This document shows, in pieces, positions 12,151 through 23,090 of a DNA stretch of 64,000 nt. The notes below the pieces were generated by a model. It was not told the DNA's origin. It ran no database searches and was given only the letters and a program-made list of their open reading frames with translations. This DNA is from Salvia splendens (lineage: Eukaryota > Streptophyta > Magnoliopsida > Lamiales > Lamiaceae), in the NCBI RefSeq assembly GCF_004379255.2, contig NC_056042.1, positions 33,707,928 to 33,771,927 on the forward strand. Reading direction: 5' to 3'. Positions within the stretch are counted from its first letter, which is position 1. Each line of letters opens with the position of its first letter. The position numbers and the translations under genes were made by a program.

Positions 12151-12517
12151 GGCCAGCCATTCCATGCATCACTACACAATTCAAAAAAGCATTCTGCATC
12201 ATAAGCTCTCTCCCTCTCCCTGCATAGTTTTTCTGTCGAAGCTCTGCCCTCTCCTCCATCCAGTTCGCCGGAGCTCTGTTGATTGCGGTGCTGCATCAAT
12301 AGAGACGTAGCCGTTTTACCTTTGGGGACGACACGCCAAACCGAAGAGCACTACCGGGGCGTATCTCGTCTTGCGGGAAGAGGCCTCCTCGACTCGGCTA
12401 ATCACACTGGTTTAGTAGTTTCGATTATACGTTGTATTTTTAAGTTCAGTTCTTCCTTTCCTTTCTTTTGGGTTGTATTACGCCCGGTAGTTATCTTTGT
12501 AATCCCAGAAACCAACA

Positions 12518-12533
12518 ATCGCAAGACGAGATA
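12518..12533 (+). other. Primer-binding-site position: complement of own LTR
   Basis: Immediately after the LTR end CA come AT and then CGCAAGACGAGATA. The plant initiator-Met primer site (TGGTATCAGAGC) and any TGG-initial site are absent. The 14 bases are the exact reverse complement of 12362-12375 within the R/U5 part of the LTR. The two-base gap to the LTR end mirrors the two-base AT gap between polypurine tract and 3' LTR, as expected if integrase removes two bases from each end. Confidence 0.7.
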
Positions 12534-12605
12534 ACTTGCCTTTGAAGGAATTTGGACTTCTAAACTGAACTAAAACTTTCGAAATATTAAACACCTTTGC
12601 TGGAG

Positions 12606-15600
12606 ATGTCTACCGACTCCAACACCGCCGCTGCCACCACCGCCGCCGCCATTCCCTCCACCATGGCGACCACTGGACCGGTCAACACTTCATCGATTCC
12701 CTCGATGATGCCAACTTCTGGCTTCCCAGCCGCTTCATCCACCGTCCCTTGGGTTTGGGACAACCCCTTCGGGGCGTCCACTGGTTCCACCTTTGGTGGT
12801 TCGGTTGGTTCCACTTTTAGTGGTTCCTTCGGATCCTTTAATGGATCGAGTGTTGGTGCCTTCGGGCTCAATACTAGTGTTGGATCTTTCGGGATCAACA
12901 CGAATGCTGGGGCCTTCGGGTCTCATGCGGGTGCTAGTCCCTTCGGGGCTGGTACGACCATGGCGGGCTCTATGCCCAACATGAATGGTGGGGGCTCTAT
13001 GCCCAACCAAGTTGTTGGCTCCTTCGGGGGCAACGGAATTGGTTCCTTCCAAGGACCAACTGCGGCACCTTTGGCACCAAGAATGATGCCACCTGCCGAG
13101 AAGCCACCAAAGTTTGGAGGATCTGACTTCAAGCGGTGGTACCAGAAGATGTTGTTCTACTTGACAACATTGGGCGTCGCCAACTTCCTCACGGAGAACG
13201 AGCCGCCCGCGCCAAGCGACCAAGAGACTAGGCTCGAAGTCATGGCGGACTATGAAGCTTGGAGAAAAGGGGATTATCTATGTAAAAACTTTATTTTAAG
13301 TGCATTAGATGATAGCCTCTATAATGTATACTCCAATGTAACCACATCTAAACAAATGTGGGAAAGCCTAGAGAAGAAATATAGCATAGACAATGCTGCA
13401 GGGACTGAACAGGTTGTAGCATCCAAGTTTATGGACTACAAGATGGTCGACTCTCGACCCATCATGGAGCAAGTCCAAGAGCTCCAAATGATCATCCACT
13501 CCTTAGTGGCTGAAGGGATGACCTTGCCCGATAAGTTCCTAAGGTGCACGATCATTGACAAGCTCCCTCCAAGTTGGAAGGACTTCAAGAGTTATCTCAA
13601 GCACAAGCGAAAGCAGATGACCCTTGAAGACTTGATCGTGAAGTTGCGCATTGAGGCCGACGTGCGCAAAAGTGATCAAAAGGCTAAGGGCTTCACCCCA
13701 AATGAAGCCAAAGCCAACCTGTTGGAGCGGGGCGGTCCCTCCAACAAACGCCCTCGCCCAAACCGTCCAAACGACAAAGGGAAGGGAAAGCAGCCTTCAA
13801 AGAAGTTTGAAGGCGACTGCTACAAATGTGGCAAACCGGGCCACTTTGCCAAAGACTGCCGCAGCAAGAAGAAGAAGCCGGCAGCCCACGTCGTTGAGAA
13901 GGAGTTCAAGGACTGGGATGAGAACGACCTCATTGCAGTGGTCACTGAAGAGGTTAACCTTGTTGATAACAAGGGAGGCTGGTACATCGACACCGGCGCT
14001 ACTGCTCATGTTTGCTCCGACAGGAGCAAGTTTGCCTCCTACACTGCTGTTGAAGGGAGGAAGATCAACATGGGGAATCAAGCATCGTCAGAAGTCCTCG
14101 GCGTTGGCAACGTGATTCTCATGATGACGTCTGGCCTAACTATCACTTTGAAGGATGTGCTGCATGTCCCGGACATCCGCAAGAACCTAGTGTCAGGATC
14201 AATACTAGTTAATAAAGGGTTTAAACTTGTATTTGAGTCCGATAGGTTTGTCTTGTATAAGTTTGGAAAATCCATCGGAAAAGGTTATGTAACCGATGGG
14301 CTTTTCAAGCTTAGTGTAGCAACTCGAAGTGTTGCGAAGCCATTGGCCAATAAGAATAAAGCATCTACTTCCTCTTATTTGATTGAGTCTTCAAATTTGT
14401 GGCATTGTAGATTGGGACATGTAAATTCAAAAGCCATTAAAAGATTAGTAAATTTAGATTTACTAAAGGCTAATGAATTGGATATCCAAGATAAATGTGA
14501 AATTTGTCTTGAAGCAAAAATGACTAAGTTGCCGTTTCACTCGGTTGAACGAAGCACAAAACCCCTTGAATTAATTCACACGGATGTATGTGATTTAAAG
14601 ATGTTGCAAACTAGAGGTGGTAAAAAGTACTTTATCACTTTCATAGATGATTGCACAAGATATTGCTACATTTATCTTTTAAGAAGCAAAGATGAAGCAA
14701 TAGAGGCGTTCAAAAATTATAAGAACGAAGTTGAGAATCAACTTGGTTGTAAAATCAAAATGATTCGAAGCGATAGAGGAGGCGAATATGTAGCCCCGTT
14801 TGAGGAGTTATGCAACGCAAGTGGTATAATTCATCAAACAACTGCTCCATATTCACCACAATCTAATGGTGTTGCAGAACGCAAGAATCGAACTCTAAAA
14901 GAGATGATGAATGCTCTGCTACTCAGTTCAGGATTACCACATAACATGTGGGGGGAAGCTGTTTTGACAGCAAACTATATCTTGAATAAAATCCCTCTCA
15001 AAGGAAAAGATGTTACTCCTTATGAGTTGTGGAAGGGAAGGAAGCCATCCTACAAATACCTCAAAGTGTGGGGGTGTTTGGCAAAGGTGATGGTTCCTCC
15101 GCCCAAAGAAGTTACAATCGGACCTAAGACGGTTGATTGCATCTTCATTGGATATGCACTTAACAGTAGTGCATATCGATTTGTTGTTCACAAGTCTGAA
15201 ATATCGACTATCACAGTAGGAACAACAATTGAGTCGAGGAATGCTGTATTTCTCGAAAATACCTTTCCTTGCAAAGATAAGGAAAAAGTATCAACCAATT
15301 CTGAGACAAGAATTGAAGAAGCCACTAGTTCTAAACAAGTGGAAGAAGAAGCCACTAGTTCTAAATCAACAGATGCGGAACCTGAATCGCGCAAGCGTGC
15401 AAGGCCCGATCCAAAAGATACAGTACTAAGACGTGGTAATAGAGTCAGAACACCAAAAACTTTTGGTCCTGACTACATTGCTTTCATGTTGGATGAAGAA
15501 CCAACATCGATAAAAGTAGCCTTTGCTGGCCCAGACGGGCTGCATTGGAGAGAAGCTGTTCAAAGCGAAATTGATTCAATTTTGCTAAACCACACATGGG

Positions 15601-17039
15601 TGTTGGTTGATTTGCCCGAAGGTGCTAAACCTTTAGGATGCAAATGGGTTCTTAAAAGAAAGTTTAAGGCCGATGGAACAGTTGATAAGTATAAAGCCCG
15701 ATTAGTAGTAAAGGGTTTTAAACAAAAAGAAGGACATGACTTCTTCGATATCTATTCACCTGTAACAAGGATTACATCTATCCGGGTGCTTCTCGCTATT
15801 GCTGCATTGCACAATCTCGAGATTCATCAAATGGATGTAAAGACCGCGTTTCTGAATGGTGAACTAGAAGACGAAATCTACATGGAACAACCCGAAGGGT
15901 TTGTAGTACCTGGACAAGAGAAAAAGGTATGCAAGCTCGTGAAATCCCTATATGGATTGAAACAAGCGCCATTGCAATGGCACTTGAAGTTTGATAATGT
16001 GATGTTATCAAATGGGTTTAAAATCAACGAGTGCGACAAATGTGTCTACATCAAGAGCACTAATAACGGTCATGTTATAGTGTGTCTCTACGTTGATGAT
16101 ATGTTAATCTTGGGTAGCAACACTCAAGTAATTAACGATACAAAGGCCATGTTAAAGAGAAACTTTGACATGAAAGACATGGGTCTAGCCGATGTAATTC
16201 TTGGAATGAAGATTCTAAGAACGAATGATGGAATCATCTTAACACAATCACATTATGTTGAGAAGATATTGAATAAATTCAAAGCCTATGATGGCGCGCC
16301 GGTTAAGACTCCAATTGAACTCGACGTTCACTTGAGCAAAAACAAAGGCGAGCCCGTTGCACAAGAAGAGTATGCACGGGTCATCGGGTGCATTATGTAC
16401 TTGACTAATTGCACTCGACCTGACATTGCTTGTGCCGTGAACAAGTTAAGTCGTTACACGAGCAATCCAAGCAAAGAGCATTGGAGAGCTCTTGTGAGGG
16501 TTTTGAGATATTTAAAACACACTCAAAATCTTGGGCTACACTTCTCGAGATACCCCCCGGTGCTTGAAGGGTACTGTGATGCCAATTGGATATCCGATAA
16601 TAGAGACTCACTTTCAACAAGTGGATATGTCTTTACTATTGGGGGTGGTGCTGTATCGTGGAAATCCACAAAACAGACCTGTATAGCCCGATCAACAATG
16701 GAATCGGAGTTCATTGCCTTGGATAAGGCTGGTGAGGAAGCCGAGTGGCTTAAGAACTTCCTTGAAGACATTCCATGTTGGTCTAAGCCAGTGCCACCAG
16801 TGCTGATTCACTGCGATAGCCAAGCGGCTATTGGAAGGGCAAACAATGGTTTCTATAACGGTAAGTCTCGACATATACGTCGACGACATAACACCGTGAG
16901 ACATTTGATCACAACAGGGGTGATTACAATTGACTATGTGAAGTCAATAGATAATCTAGCGGATCCGCTAACCAAAGGGTTAAACCGTGATCAAATGAAT
17001 AAGTTGCTAGAGGGAATGGGTTTGAAATCCACAAACTAA
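12606..17039 (+). CDS. Ty1/copia gag-pol polyprotein, intact
   Basis: The 1477-aa polyprotein begins at the first ATG after the leader. In order: an FG- and GS-rich N-terminal region (about residues 53-150); a gag region; a CCHC zinc knuckle [14 protein letters not shown] near 405-418; an aspartic protease with DTGATAHVC near 462; a GAG-pre-integrase His/Cys region (CRLGH...CEIC); an integrase with D, D and E near 659, 722 and 758 and [10 protein letters not shown]; a reverse transcriptase starting near 1013 with the YVDDML active site near 1162; and RNase H ending in the usual DPLTKGL near 1453. Integrase precedes reverse transcriptase, the copia order. There is no internal stop or frameshift. 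It forms virus-like particles and copies element RNA into DNA for integration. Confidence 0.96.
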   Translation: MSTDSNTAAATTAAAIPSTMATTGPVNTSSIPSMMPTSGFPAASSTVPWVWDNPFGASTGSTFGGSVGSTFSGSFGSFNGSSVGAFGLNTSVGSFGINTNAGAFGSHAGASPFGAGTTMAGSMPNMNGGGSMPNQVVGSFGGNGIGSFQGPTAAPLAPRMMPPAEKPPKFGGSDFKRWYQKMLFYLTTLGVANFLTENEPPAPSDQETRLEVMADYEAWRKGDYLCKNFILSALDDSLYNVYSNVTTSKQMWESLEKKYSIDNAAGTEQVVASKFMDYKMVDSRPIMEQVQELQMIIHSLVAEGMTLPDKFLRCTIIDKLPPSWKDFKSYLKHKRKQMTLEDLIVKLRIEADVRKSDQKAKGFTPNEAKANLLERGGPSNKRPRPNRPNDKGKGKQPSKKFEGDCYKCGKPGHFAKDCRSKKKKPAAHVVEKEFKDWDENDLIAVVTEEVNLVDNKGGWYIDTGATAHVCSDRSKFASYTAVEGRKINMGNQASSEVLGVGNVILMMTSGLTITLKDVLHVPDIRKNLVSGSILVNKGFKLVFESDRFVLYKFGKSIGKGYVTDGLFKLSVATRSVAKPLANKNKASTSSYLIESSNLWHCRLGHVNSKAIKRLVNLDLLKANELDIQDKCEICLEAKMTKLPFHSVERSTKPLELIHTDVCDLKMLQTRGGKKYFITFIDDCTRYCYIYLLRSKDEAIEAFKNYKNEVENQLGCKIKMIRSDRGGEYVAPFEELCNASGIIHQTTAPYSPQSNGVAERKNRTLKEMMNALLLSSGLPHNMWGEAVLTANYILNKIPLKGKDVTPYELWKGRKPSYKYLKVWGCLAKVMVPPPKEVTIGPKTVDCIFIGYALNSSAYRFVVHKSEISTITVGTTIESRNAVFLENTFPCKDKEKVSTNSETRIEEATSSKQVEEEATSSKSTDAEPESRKRARPDPKDTVLRRGNRVRTPKTFGPDYIAFMLDEEPTSIKVAFAGPDGLHWREAVQSEIDSILLNHTWVLVDLPEGAKPLGCKWVLKRKFKADGTVDKYKARLVVKGFKQKEGHDFFDIYSPVTRITSIRVLLAIAALHNLEIHQMDVKTAFLNGELEDEIYMEQPEGFVVPGQEKKVCKLVKSLYGLKQAPLQWHLKFDNVMLSNGFKINECDKCVYIKSTNNGHVIVCLYVDDMLILGSNTQVINDTKAMLKRNFDMKDMGLADVILGMKILRTNDGIILTQSHYVEKILNKFKAYDGAPVKTPIELDVHLSKNKGEPVAQEEYARVIGCIMYLTNCTRPDIACAVNKLSRYTSNPSKEHWRALVRVLRYLKHTQNLGLHFSRYPPVLEGYCDANWISDNRDSLSTSGYVFTIGGGAVSWKSTKQTCIARSTMESEFIALDKAGEEAEWLKNFLEDIPCWSKPVPPVLIHCDSQAAIGRANNGFYNGKSRHIRRRHNTVRHLITTGVITIDYVKSIDNLADPLTKGLNRDQMNKLLEGMGLKSTN

Positions 17040-17597
17040 AGAATTGTCATAGTGGTAACCCAACCATGATGACTGGAGATCCCAAGAACTTGGTTCAAAG
17101 GGACAACTAAGCTATGAGAGTTCATGGAAAAAACACTCAAACTATATCTATTCCCTAGAGAGCAATAGAGTGTTGGAGAACTTGCCTCGTGGTAAAGGCT
17201 AAGTCTATGACTTTTAATGGTTCTTAAGGATCTCAAAGAGATGGAATTCTCAAAGAGACCAAGTATGGCAAGGTACTTGACTAAGAATCACCTACGTAAG
17301 TGCGAAGTGTGGTCGCTTCGTAAAAAAAACGCACTTATGAATCCAAAGTGGTGTCCAAGACCGCAATGGACACAAAACGTGAGAACGGATGAGGTTGAGG
17401 TGTTTAAGTGTTAACACCATTGTCTCGGTGCACGCCGTGGGGGATTAGTTCAAAGCATCGCGCTACTAAGCCGCCTGTGTATCCGATGGTGTCGACTATG
17501 GAGGGTTCAAAGTCAACAACTACCTATCCTTATGCTTATATACCTCGCGAGGGTTGAGCTTGTGTCTGCATGCATATGCATTCGGCTATTTCCACTC

Positions 17598-17608
17598 ATG
17601 TGGGGGAT
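17598..17608 (+). other. Polypurine tract of the copia element
   Basis: Purine-rich ATGTGGGGGAT lies immediately before the 3' LTR TG, the expected primer site for plus-strand DNA synthesis, with AT between the G run and the LTR. Confidence 0.75.
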
Positions 17609-18798
17609 TGTAAAAAATCATGGATTAAATATGCCCGGTCAATGGATTTTGACCAAATAATAAATGTGACGAGACATTTAATTTTGTGAAATTAAATGAC
17701 ATAGCGTCGATCTACATTTTACGTAGGTAAATGTAGTATATTCACTTTCTCAAATCCGATTTCCGGTGAGTGAGAAATAGTGGATTAAAGTTGGGCATAA
17801 TTAGCTTTTAATTAAAGCTTGGAGATGGAGCTTAGGGAATAATTAACTAGTGTTAATTATCCCACATTGGAGGATTAACACATCTTTAATGTGTATAAAT
17901 TAAGTGACTTTATGTTACTTAATAATTATAGTGGACCAAGATGGGTGAAAGAGCCCACACGCGCGCACACGCGCGCGCCGCCGCCGCCCGCCCGCCCGAG
18001 CCCGAGCCCGTGCCCGTGCACGTGCTCGTGCTCGTGCTCGTGCTCGTGGTCGCGGGCCGCGGGCCTCGGGCCTCGGGCCCGAGCCCGATCCCGAGCCCGA
18101 TCCCGATCTCGATCTCGATCTTGATCTTGGACTTGGACTTGGACTTGGACTTGGACTTGGACTTGGATCTTGGCAATTGGTCTTTGGGTGGTCTTTGGGC
18201 TTGGTGCTTGGCCCAAACTATTCTTTTTGGACCACCGCCGAGTCAGCAATCCAAGTGGCTTGACACGTCGTCAAGCGAGGCACAGTCACGGTTGCCACGT
18301 GAGAAATCCACACGCTCCACACACGGATGGCACACTCCTGCCACACGTCTGTAACCGACGTCGGTTACGAATTGCCATGATGACAGCCATCATGGCTGTT
18401 GACCCCCTGCAGTGGACTGAGCCTATAAATAGGCCAGCCATTCCATGCATCACTACACAATTCAAAAAAGCATTCTGCATCATAAGCTCTCTCCCTCTCC
18501 CTGCATAGTTTTTCTGTCGAAGCTCTGCCCTCTCCTCCATCCAGTTCGCCGGAGCTCTGTTGATTGCGGTGCTGCATCAATAGAGACGTAGCCGTTTTAC
18601 CTTTGGGGACGACACGCCAAACCGAAGAGCACTACCGGGGCGTATCTCGTCTTGCGGGAAGAGGCCTCCTCGACTCGGCTAATCACACTGGTTTAGTAGT
18701 TTCGATTATACGTTGTATTTTTAAGTTCAGTTCTTCCTTTCCTTTCTTTTGGGTTGTATTACGCCCGGTAGTTATCTTTGTAATCCCAGAAACCAACA
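17609..18798 (+). repeat. 3' LTR of copia element
   Basis: Same sequence as the 5' LTR except for about five additional hexanucleotide units in the GATCTC/GATCTT/GGACTT part of the repeat tract (about 18100-18172). The copy ends at 18798, followed by the target copy AATAC. Confidence 0.95.
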
Positions 18799-19379
18799 AA
18801 TACAAGGCCTCAACTCTCGTTTAATTCGAAAAACATGCATGTAGGACGTTTTGGGAAGGTTTAGATGCTGAATAGGTTTTGTGATTATGTGTTGTTGTCG
18901 AGCATGTTTTGTTAGTAACTGACAGTGGGTTCCGACCCCGTTTTGACTGAGCAAACGATCTCCTTTTGGTACGAAATTTTAACCGTATAAACTTGGATGT
19001 GTCTTCGGTGTGGTGTGTAAATTTCAGCTTCATTGGATGTCGTATGATTTTACTATGATTTTTGCAAGTAAACTGCGCAGTTCTGCGTGTGGTGTGTTCT
19101 GGGTGATGTTTGTGTGTGCTTTGGGTGTGTTTCTGAGTGTTGTGTTTTGTGAAGCATGTGGGTGTGTTTGGCCAAGAGATGGCTCGGGAAAATCAGTGTT
19201 TGGTTCGAGGGTTTCGTGTGTGTTGGCCGAGAGTTGTAGGGTTCGGCCTAGGGCAGTGTTGTGGAGAGTTTTGAAGGGATGACCCAGGTGTTTGGGTGTG
19301 TTTTGGGACGTAGGAGGTGTGGTGTGAATGTCGTATAGGGTTTGAGAATCGGAGGTTGGAGGAAAGTGAGTGTACACTG

Positions 19380-19790
19380 GACTGTGCCGAGACAGGTGCC
19401 GAGCTGTGCCGAGACAGGTGCCGAGCTGTGCCGAGACGGGTGCCGAGCTGTGCCGAGACAGGTGCCGAGCTGTGCCGAGACAGGTGCCGAGCTGTGCCGA
19501 GACAGGTGCCGAGCTGTGCCGAGACAGGTGCCGAGCTGTGCCGAGACAAGTGCCGAGCTGTGCCGAGACAGGTGCCGAGCTGTGCCGAGACAGGTGCCGA
19601 GCTGTGCCGAGACAGGCGGCCGAGGTGCCGAGCCAGGCGGCCGAGACGGTCGGCCGAGGTGCCGAGCCAGGCGGCCGAGGTGCCGAGCCAGGCGGCCGAG
19701 ACGGTCGGCCGAGGTGCTGAGCCAGGCGGCCGAGACGGTCGGCCGAGGTGCCGAGCCAGGCGGCCGAGACACCGAGCCAGGCCGAGACGC
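19380..19790. repeat. GC-rich minisatellites inside the solo LTR
   Basis: From about 19380 to 19617 a 22-bp unit (GTGCCGAGCTGTGCCGAGACAG) repeats about eleven times with a few substitutions. From 19617 to about 19790 a related unit built of GGCGGCCGAGACGGTC and GGCCGAGGTGCCGAGCCA follows. Long ORFs in several frames on both strands are produced by the repeat and should not be annotated as genes. Confidence 0.88.
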
Positions 19791-20970
19791 CGATCCTTTT
19801 TCCGAGCTTTTTCCGAACCTTTTCCGAGCCAAGTGAGCCGTTGCACAGTAAGGGTATGCCAGGAGTTTGAGTGTTGTGTGTGTGTCGTGTGCGCGTTTTG
19901 AGTACGTCGTATGCGTGTCGGGTGCGTGCGGGGTGTGTTTTCGGGCGTGTCTTTGTGTGTTTTGGCTTATGAGATGTTGTTAAGTGTGTGTTCGTGTAAC
20001 GTGCTAGATGTTGAAGTCGTCCACGTAGGAATCATGCATTGTCGTTTAAACATCGTCTACCCTGACTCTAATCATGATTTATTTATCTTTCAAAAAGGGT
20101 GATCTTTTACGAGGAAAGTGTGGTTGAAGGGAACTGTTTTAAAAGCTAAGCAATCGAGGTGGGCTTTTCTACCCTACTTTTATGTGGGTTATCTTTAAAT
20201 ACGGACTTTGTTCCGGAAATGTTTATGGAGGTGAACTGTTTGTCTTGCCAATTGTTTTGTTTTGAAACCTATCTGAAGTGGTTTACCATATATGTTTAAT
20301 CGAATTCGGGTCTGTTGGGCTGCGAACCCTCAGGCTAGTGTACACGAGACCGGGAGCCATCTGAGAGCAAGTTGGCCGGTCTAGTTGACCTGGGGTGTGG
20401 CCACGCCCCTTGTCATGGTTGGATCAGATAGTGTATGATAGTGGGAATAAGGGTGGCAATATCTGAAAATGACTGCGCAGTCGAATTTATGAAATATATT
20501 TTGTGTACTTGGGTTACTTTCTTACACTTAAAACCCCAAGGTTACACTGATGTGGCATGACAAACTATGATTTTGGCGTGTGTCCACTGAGTGCAATAAG
20601 TACTCAGCCCTGCATGTTGTTTTCTTAATGTGCAGGTTGAGCGGCGATGGGGATGACGGATGTTGAGCAGTGAAAGCCAAATGAGTGTTTTACTTGGTCT
20701 TTTGGATGGTGTCGTGTCGTCATACCCGGCATCATCTGTCTTTTGGTCTTTTCCGCTGCTTTGTAATCCGATACATTGTTTTTATTTAACTCTGTTTACA
20801 TTAACTTTAGAAATGTCTTCTTAGTACAATGTTTGAAGTGAACTTCTTTTTAATAAATGCTTTTGGGTCAAATATTCCTGTTCTCCCCTTTCTTCCCCGC
20901 TTCTTTATTCCTCCCCTAGTCGCGGTCCACCGTACTTCCTATCCTTAGGAAATGCGGGCGTGACACTTTG

Positions 20971-21427
20971 ATTCTCCTTATGCAATAGCAAAATTTGCAA
21001 TATTTAGTTTTACACTTTAACCATATTCAATATTTTGAAAATCGAATCAATAAGTAAATCTATGAGACTAAATTTATGGTTCAATCGATCGGAACAATTT
21101 CATTTTCATCAATGGAATGAAAGAATTGGATTCAACAGCCTCAGATAAATTAGGATATAATTGCCGTCACCAACACATTGATTTTTTATTAATTTTTTAC
21201 TCTTATTTAACTAAAGAAAAAAAATACTCCATTATAAGTTACCAAACCCAAGAAGCTCTGGAATCTGTAAATGTTGCTTTTGCAACATCCATAAGATTTG
21301 GAATGTTTCATTTAAAATTCGTGCCATATCAAAATACTCACCCGAAAAAGAAATATTCAAAGCACATTAAATAAAACCAAAAAGATTTATAATTAAAGCA
21401 GCTTCTGGAATATAAATAAGGCAGTAG
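20971..21427. other. AT-rich spacer between solo LTR and gag-only element
   Basis: About 460 bases with no recognisable gene, repeat end or RNA. It contains only short ORFs without family similarity. Confidence 0.6.
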
Positions 21428-21888
21428 TAGTATGATATCTAAATCACGCTCAAGATCACGTCCAAATCTCTCTCAATCCCCAACTTATCTTTTAATAGTG
21501 TTTGATTTGATTTTGCATATCTTTTGTAATCTTTTTTATTTAATTATTTTGCTTGCTTAGCAAGATATGTTTAGGGTTTAGAATTCTATAAATTATAGAA
21601 TTCTATAGTATGTTGATTCATTGAGAAACAAAGTTAATTACTTGTTCTCATTCCCGGTTCTCGCGGAAATCGCTCCCTAGCACCTCAACTAGGGTTTATC
21701 TTTTCCTCTATTTGTTCGTTCAAATCGTGGTGCTCAGGCTCGATAGGTCAAGGACCTATCAATACAACATATTCTCATCTCAATATTTGTCTACGTTTTG
21801 TTCTTGCAAGAAACAATTACTCTTATTTCCATGGCTTTTCTAGGGGAATCACCACAACACACTCTCACAGACATCCGTGGGAATTGGG

Positions 21889-22395
21889 ATGCTCGTGGAA
21901 CTGCGTCGCCTCGTCAGCGCTCATGGAGAATTTCTAGCCACATTTGGGCAGCAAACACGGCCCGAGGAGAATTCAGACAGTCTTGACGAGCACTCGCCTC
22001 TGCGGCGTTGGTCGCCCCCTCCGTCAATCACGCAGGAACCGATGGGTTTCAAGTCTTATTCCATACCACACCTCAAACCTCCACGTTTTGATGGGAAAAT
22101 GGCCATGGATTGGATCTGTAAGGTCCAAGAGTATTACAACCATTACTACACTCCGCTCGATGATCGCCTTTATCTTACGAAATACTTGTTCGATCCACCG
22201 GTAACCGATTGGTTTCATACTTATCAAAAAAATGACATTGATGGTTCGTGGGAGAATTTCTTGGTGGCAGTCTATCACCAATTTTCTCTAGATTTAACAG
22301 AGAGGGCGGATAAAAGGCAATTAGTCACCATCGATAGTTACAAGATGAAGAAAATTGAAGCAGATAGCACAAAATCTGAGTGTGAATCAACATAA
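21889..22395 (+). pseudogene. gag-like ORF of the TR-GAG element
   Basis: 168 residues from MLVELRRLVSAHGEFL to a TAA at 22393. The stretch PPRFDGKMAMDWICKVQEYY and the later DWFHTYQKNDIDGSWENFL match the retrotransposon gag pattern of plant gypsy elements (F-DG / W / SW--F----F). Downstream sequence reads on in the same frame after this stop (Lys/Glu-rich, 22396-22613), so the stop is probably a mutation of a once longer gag. Confidence 0.7.
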
Positions 22396-22522
22396 GCAAA
22401 AAAAGAGGAGGTAGAACAAACGCATACTCAAGTGGTCAAAAAGGCAGCTCTTGCTCCACCAGCCGAGCCTACTGATTGTTTAGCCAAATCTGAAGCTGCC
22501 CCCTTTGAAGAAAATAAGGTTG

Positions 22523-23090
22523 AATCACAACGGGATATGAAAACAGAGGAGACAACGCTGAGGCTGAGAAGATCGAACCAAAAAATGATGTGGTTGAAAC
22601 AAAAAGTGTGGTAGTTGAAGAGTTGGTAGAGGCTGAGGCAAAGCCACAAACTGAAGTTGTCGAAATGGCACGTGGAGGCGAAGCTACGCCCAAAGACGTC
22701 AAGTCGGTGGAGAAAGACTTGTTCTGTTTGTCTCAGGCCTCAGATGGCCGTGCGATCCCTCCGCGCATGGAGGTGACACGTCTGGGATTCTCAAAGGATG
22801 AATTGATTTTTGCAGGTTCTTGTATTTTGGACAATAGTTTTATGCTCAAAGCGGCTGCGTGGTACCGTGCAACTCGTCAATTTGGTGGCGTAATAGGGGT
22901 TCACATATTTGATCCGAGACCATTTGATGTGTTCAAACTGATCCGCTACGGAACGTTGGAAGACTTCACTGCAGCCCTCTCAATAGGCATCCACAATGAA
23001 GGAGAACATAGAGCTGCAACTACGGGTGTTGCCGTTGAAGCCAAGATATGGTATCACTTTTGCATTGCTTATTTCTTTTTCCCACCTTGA
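22523..23090 (+). pseudogene. Continuation of the element's protein in another frame
   Basis: Opens after a TGA near 22522 and ends at the TGA 23088-23090. An acidic Glu/Val/Lys-rich linker (EAEAKPQTEVVEM) leads to a ~130-aa segment with FCLSQASDGRAIPPRMEVTR and WYRATRQFGGVIGVHIFDP that I do not recognise. It appears joined by frameshift near 22550 to the gag frame upstream, so the ancestral element probably encoded one protein of about 400 aa. No zinc knuckle or pol motif is visible. Confidence 0.5.

Larger units (their letters stand above)
11358..12517 (+). repeat. 5' LTR of copia element
   Basis: It begins TGTAAAAAATC and ends AAACCAACA. It contains a TATA box (12143-12150), a GC-rich hexanucleotide tract (about 11720-11887) and CACGTG-like motifs. 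The segment 12362-12375 (TATCTCGTCTTGCG) is complementary to the sequence just after the LTR. Confidence 0.95.
11358..18798 (+). mobile_element. Complete Ty1/copia LTR retrotransposon, structurally intact
   Basis: A 7441-bp element with LTRs of 1160 bp (11358-12517) and 1190 bp (17609-18798), a 5-bp target duplication AATAC (11353-11357, 18799-18803), one full-length gag-pol ORF (12606-17039) and a polypurine tract next to the 3' LTR. The LTRs look identical by eye except in a hexanucleotide tract, so insertion was recent. It lies inside the older solo LTR 10882-20965. The expected tRNA primer site is replaced by a sequence complementary to the element's own LTR. With all domains intact it could be an autonomous element. 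Confidence 0.95.
10882..20965 (+). mobile_element. Solo LTR (~2.6 kb, gypsy-like) interrupted by a copia element
   Basis: The element opens TGTAATGTCCG at 10882 and closes GGGCGTGACA at 20965, flanked on both sides by CTTTG (10877-10881 and 20966-20970), a perfect 5-bp target duplication. Subtracting the nested copia element and its target copy leaves about 2638 bp with TG...CA ends, no coding region and no second terminal repeat. This fits a solo LTR left by recombination between the LTRs of a large Ty3/gypsy-type element. The TGTAAT...GTGACA ends are common in plant gypsy LTRs, but the lineage cannot be fixed without internal sequence. Confidence 0.82.

Noticed and set aside
19193..19901. 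Long overlapping ORFs on both strands in the solo LTR
   Set aside because: Products of a 22-bp minisatellite; the same repeat is open in several frames and gives repetitive peptides only.
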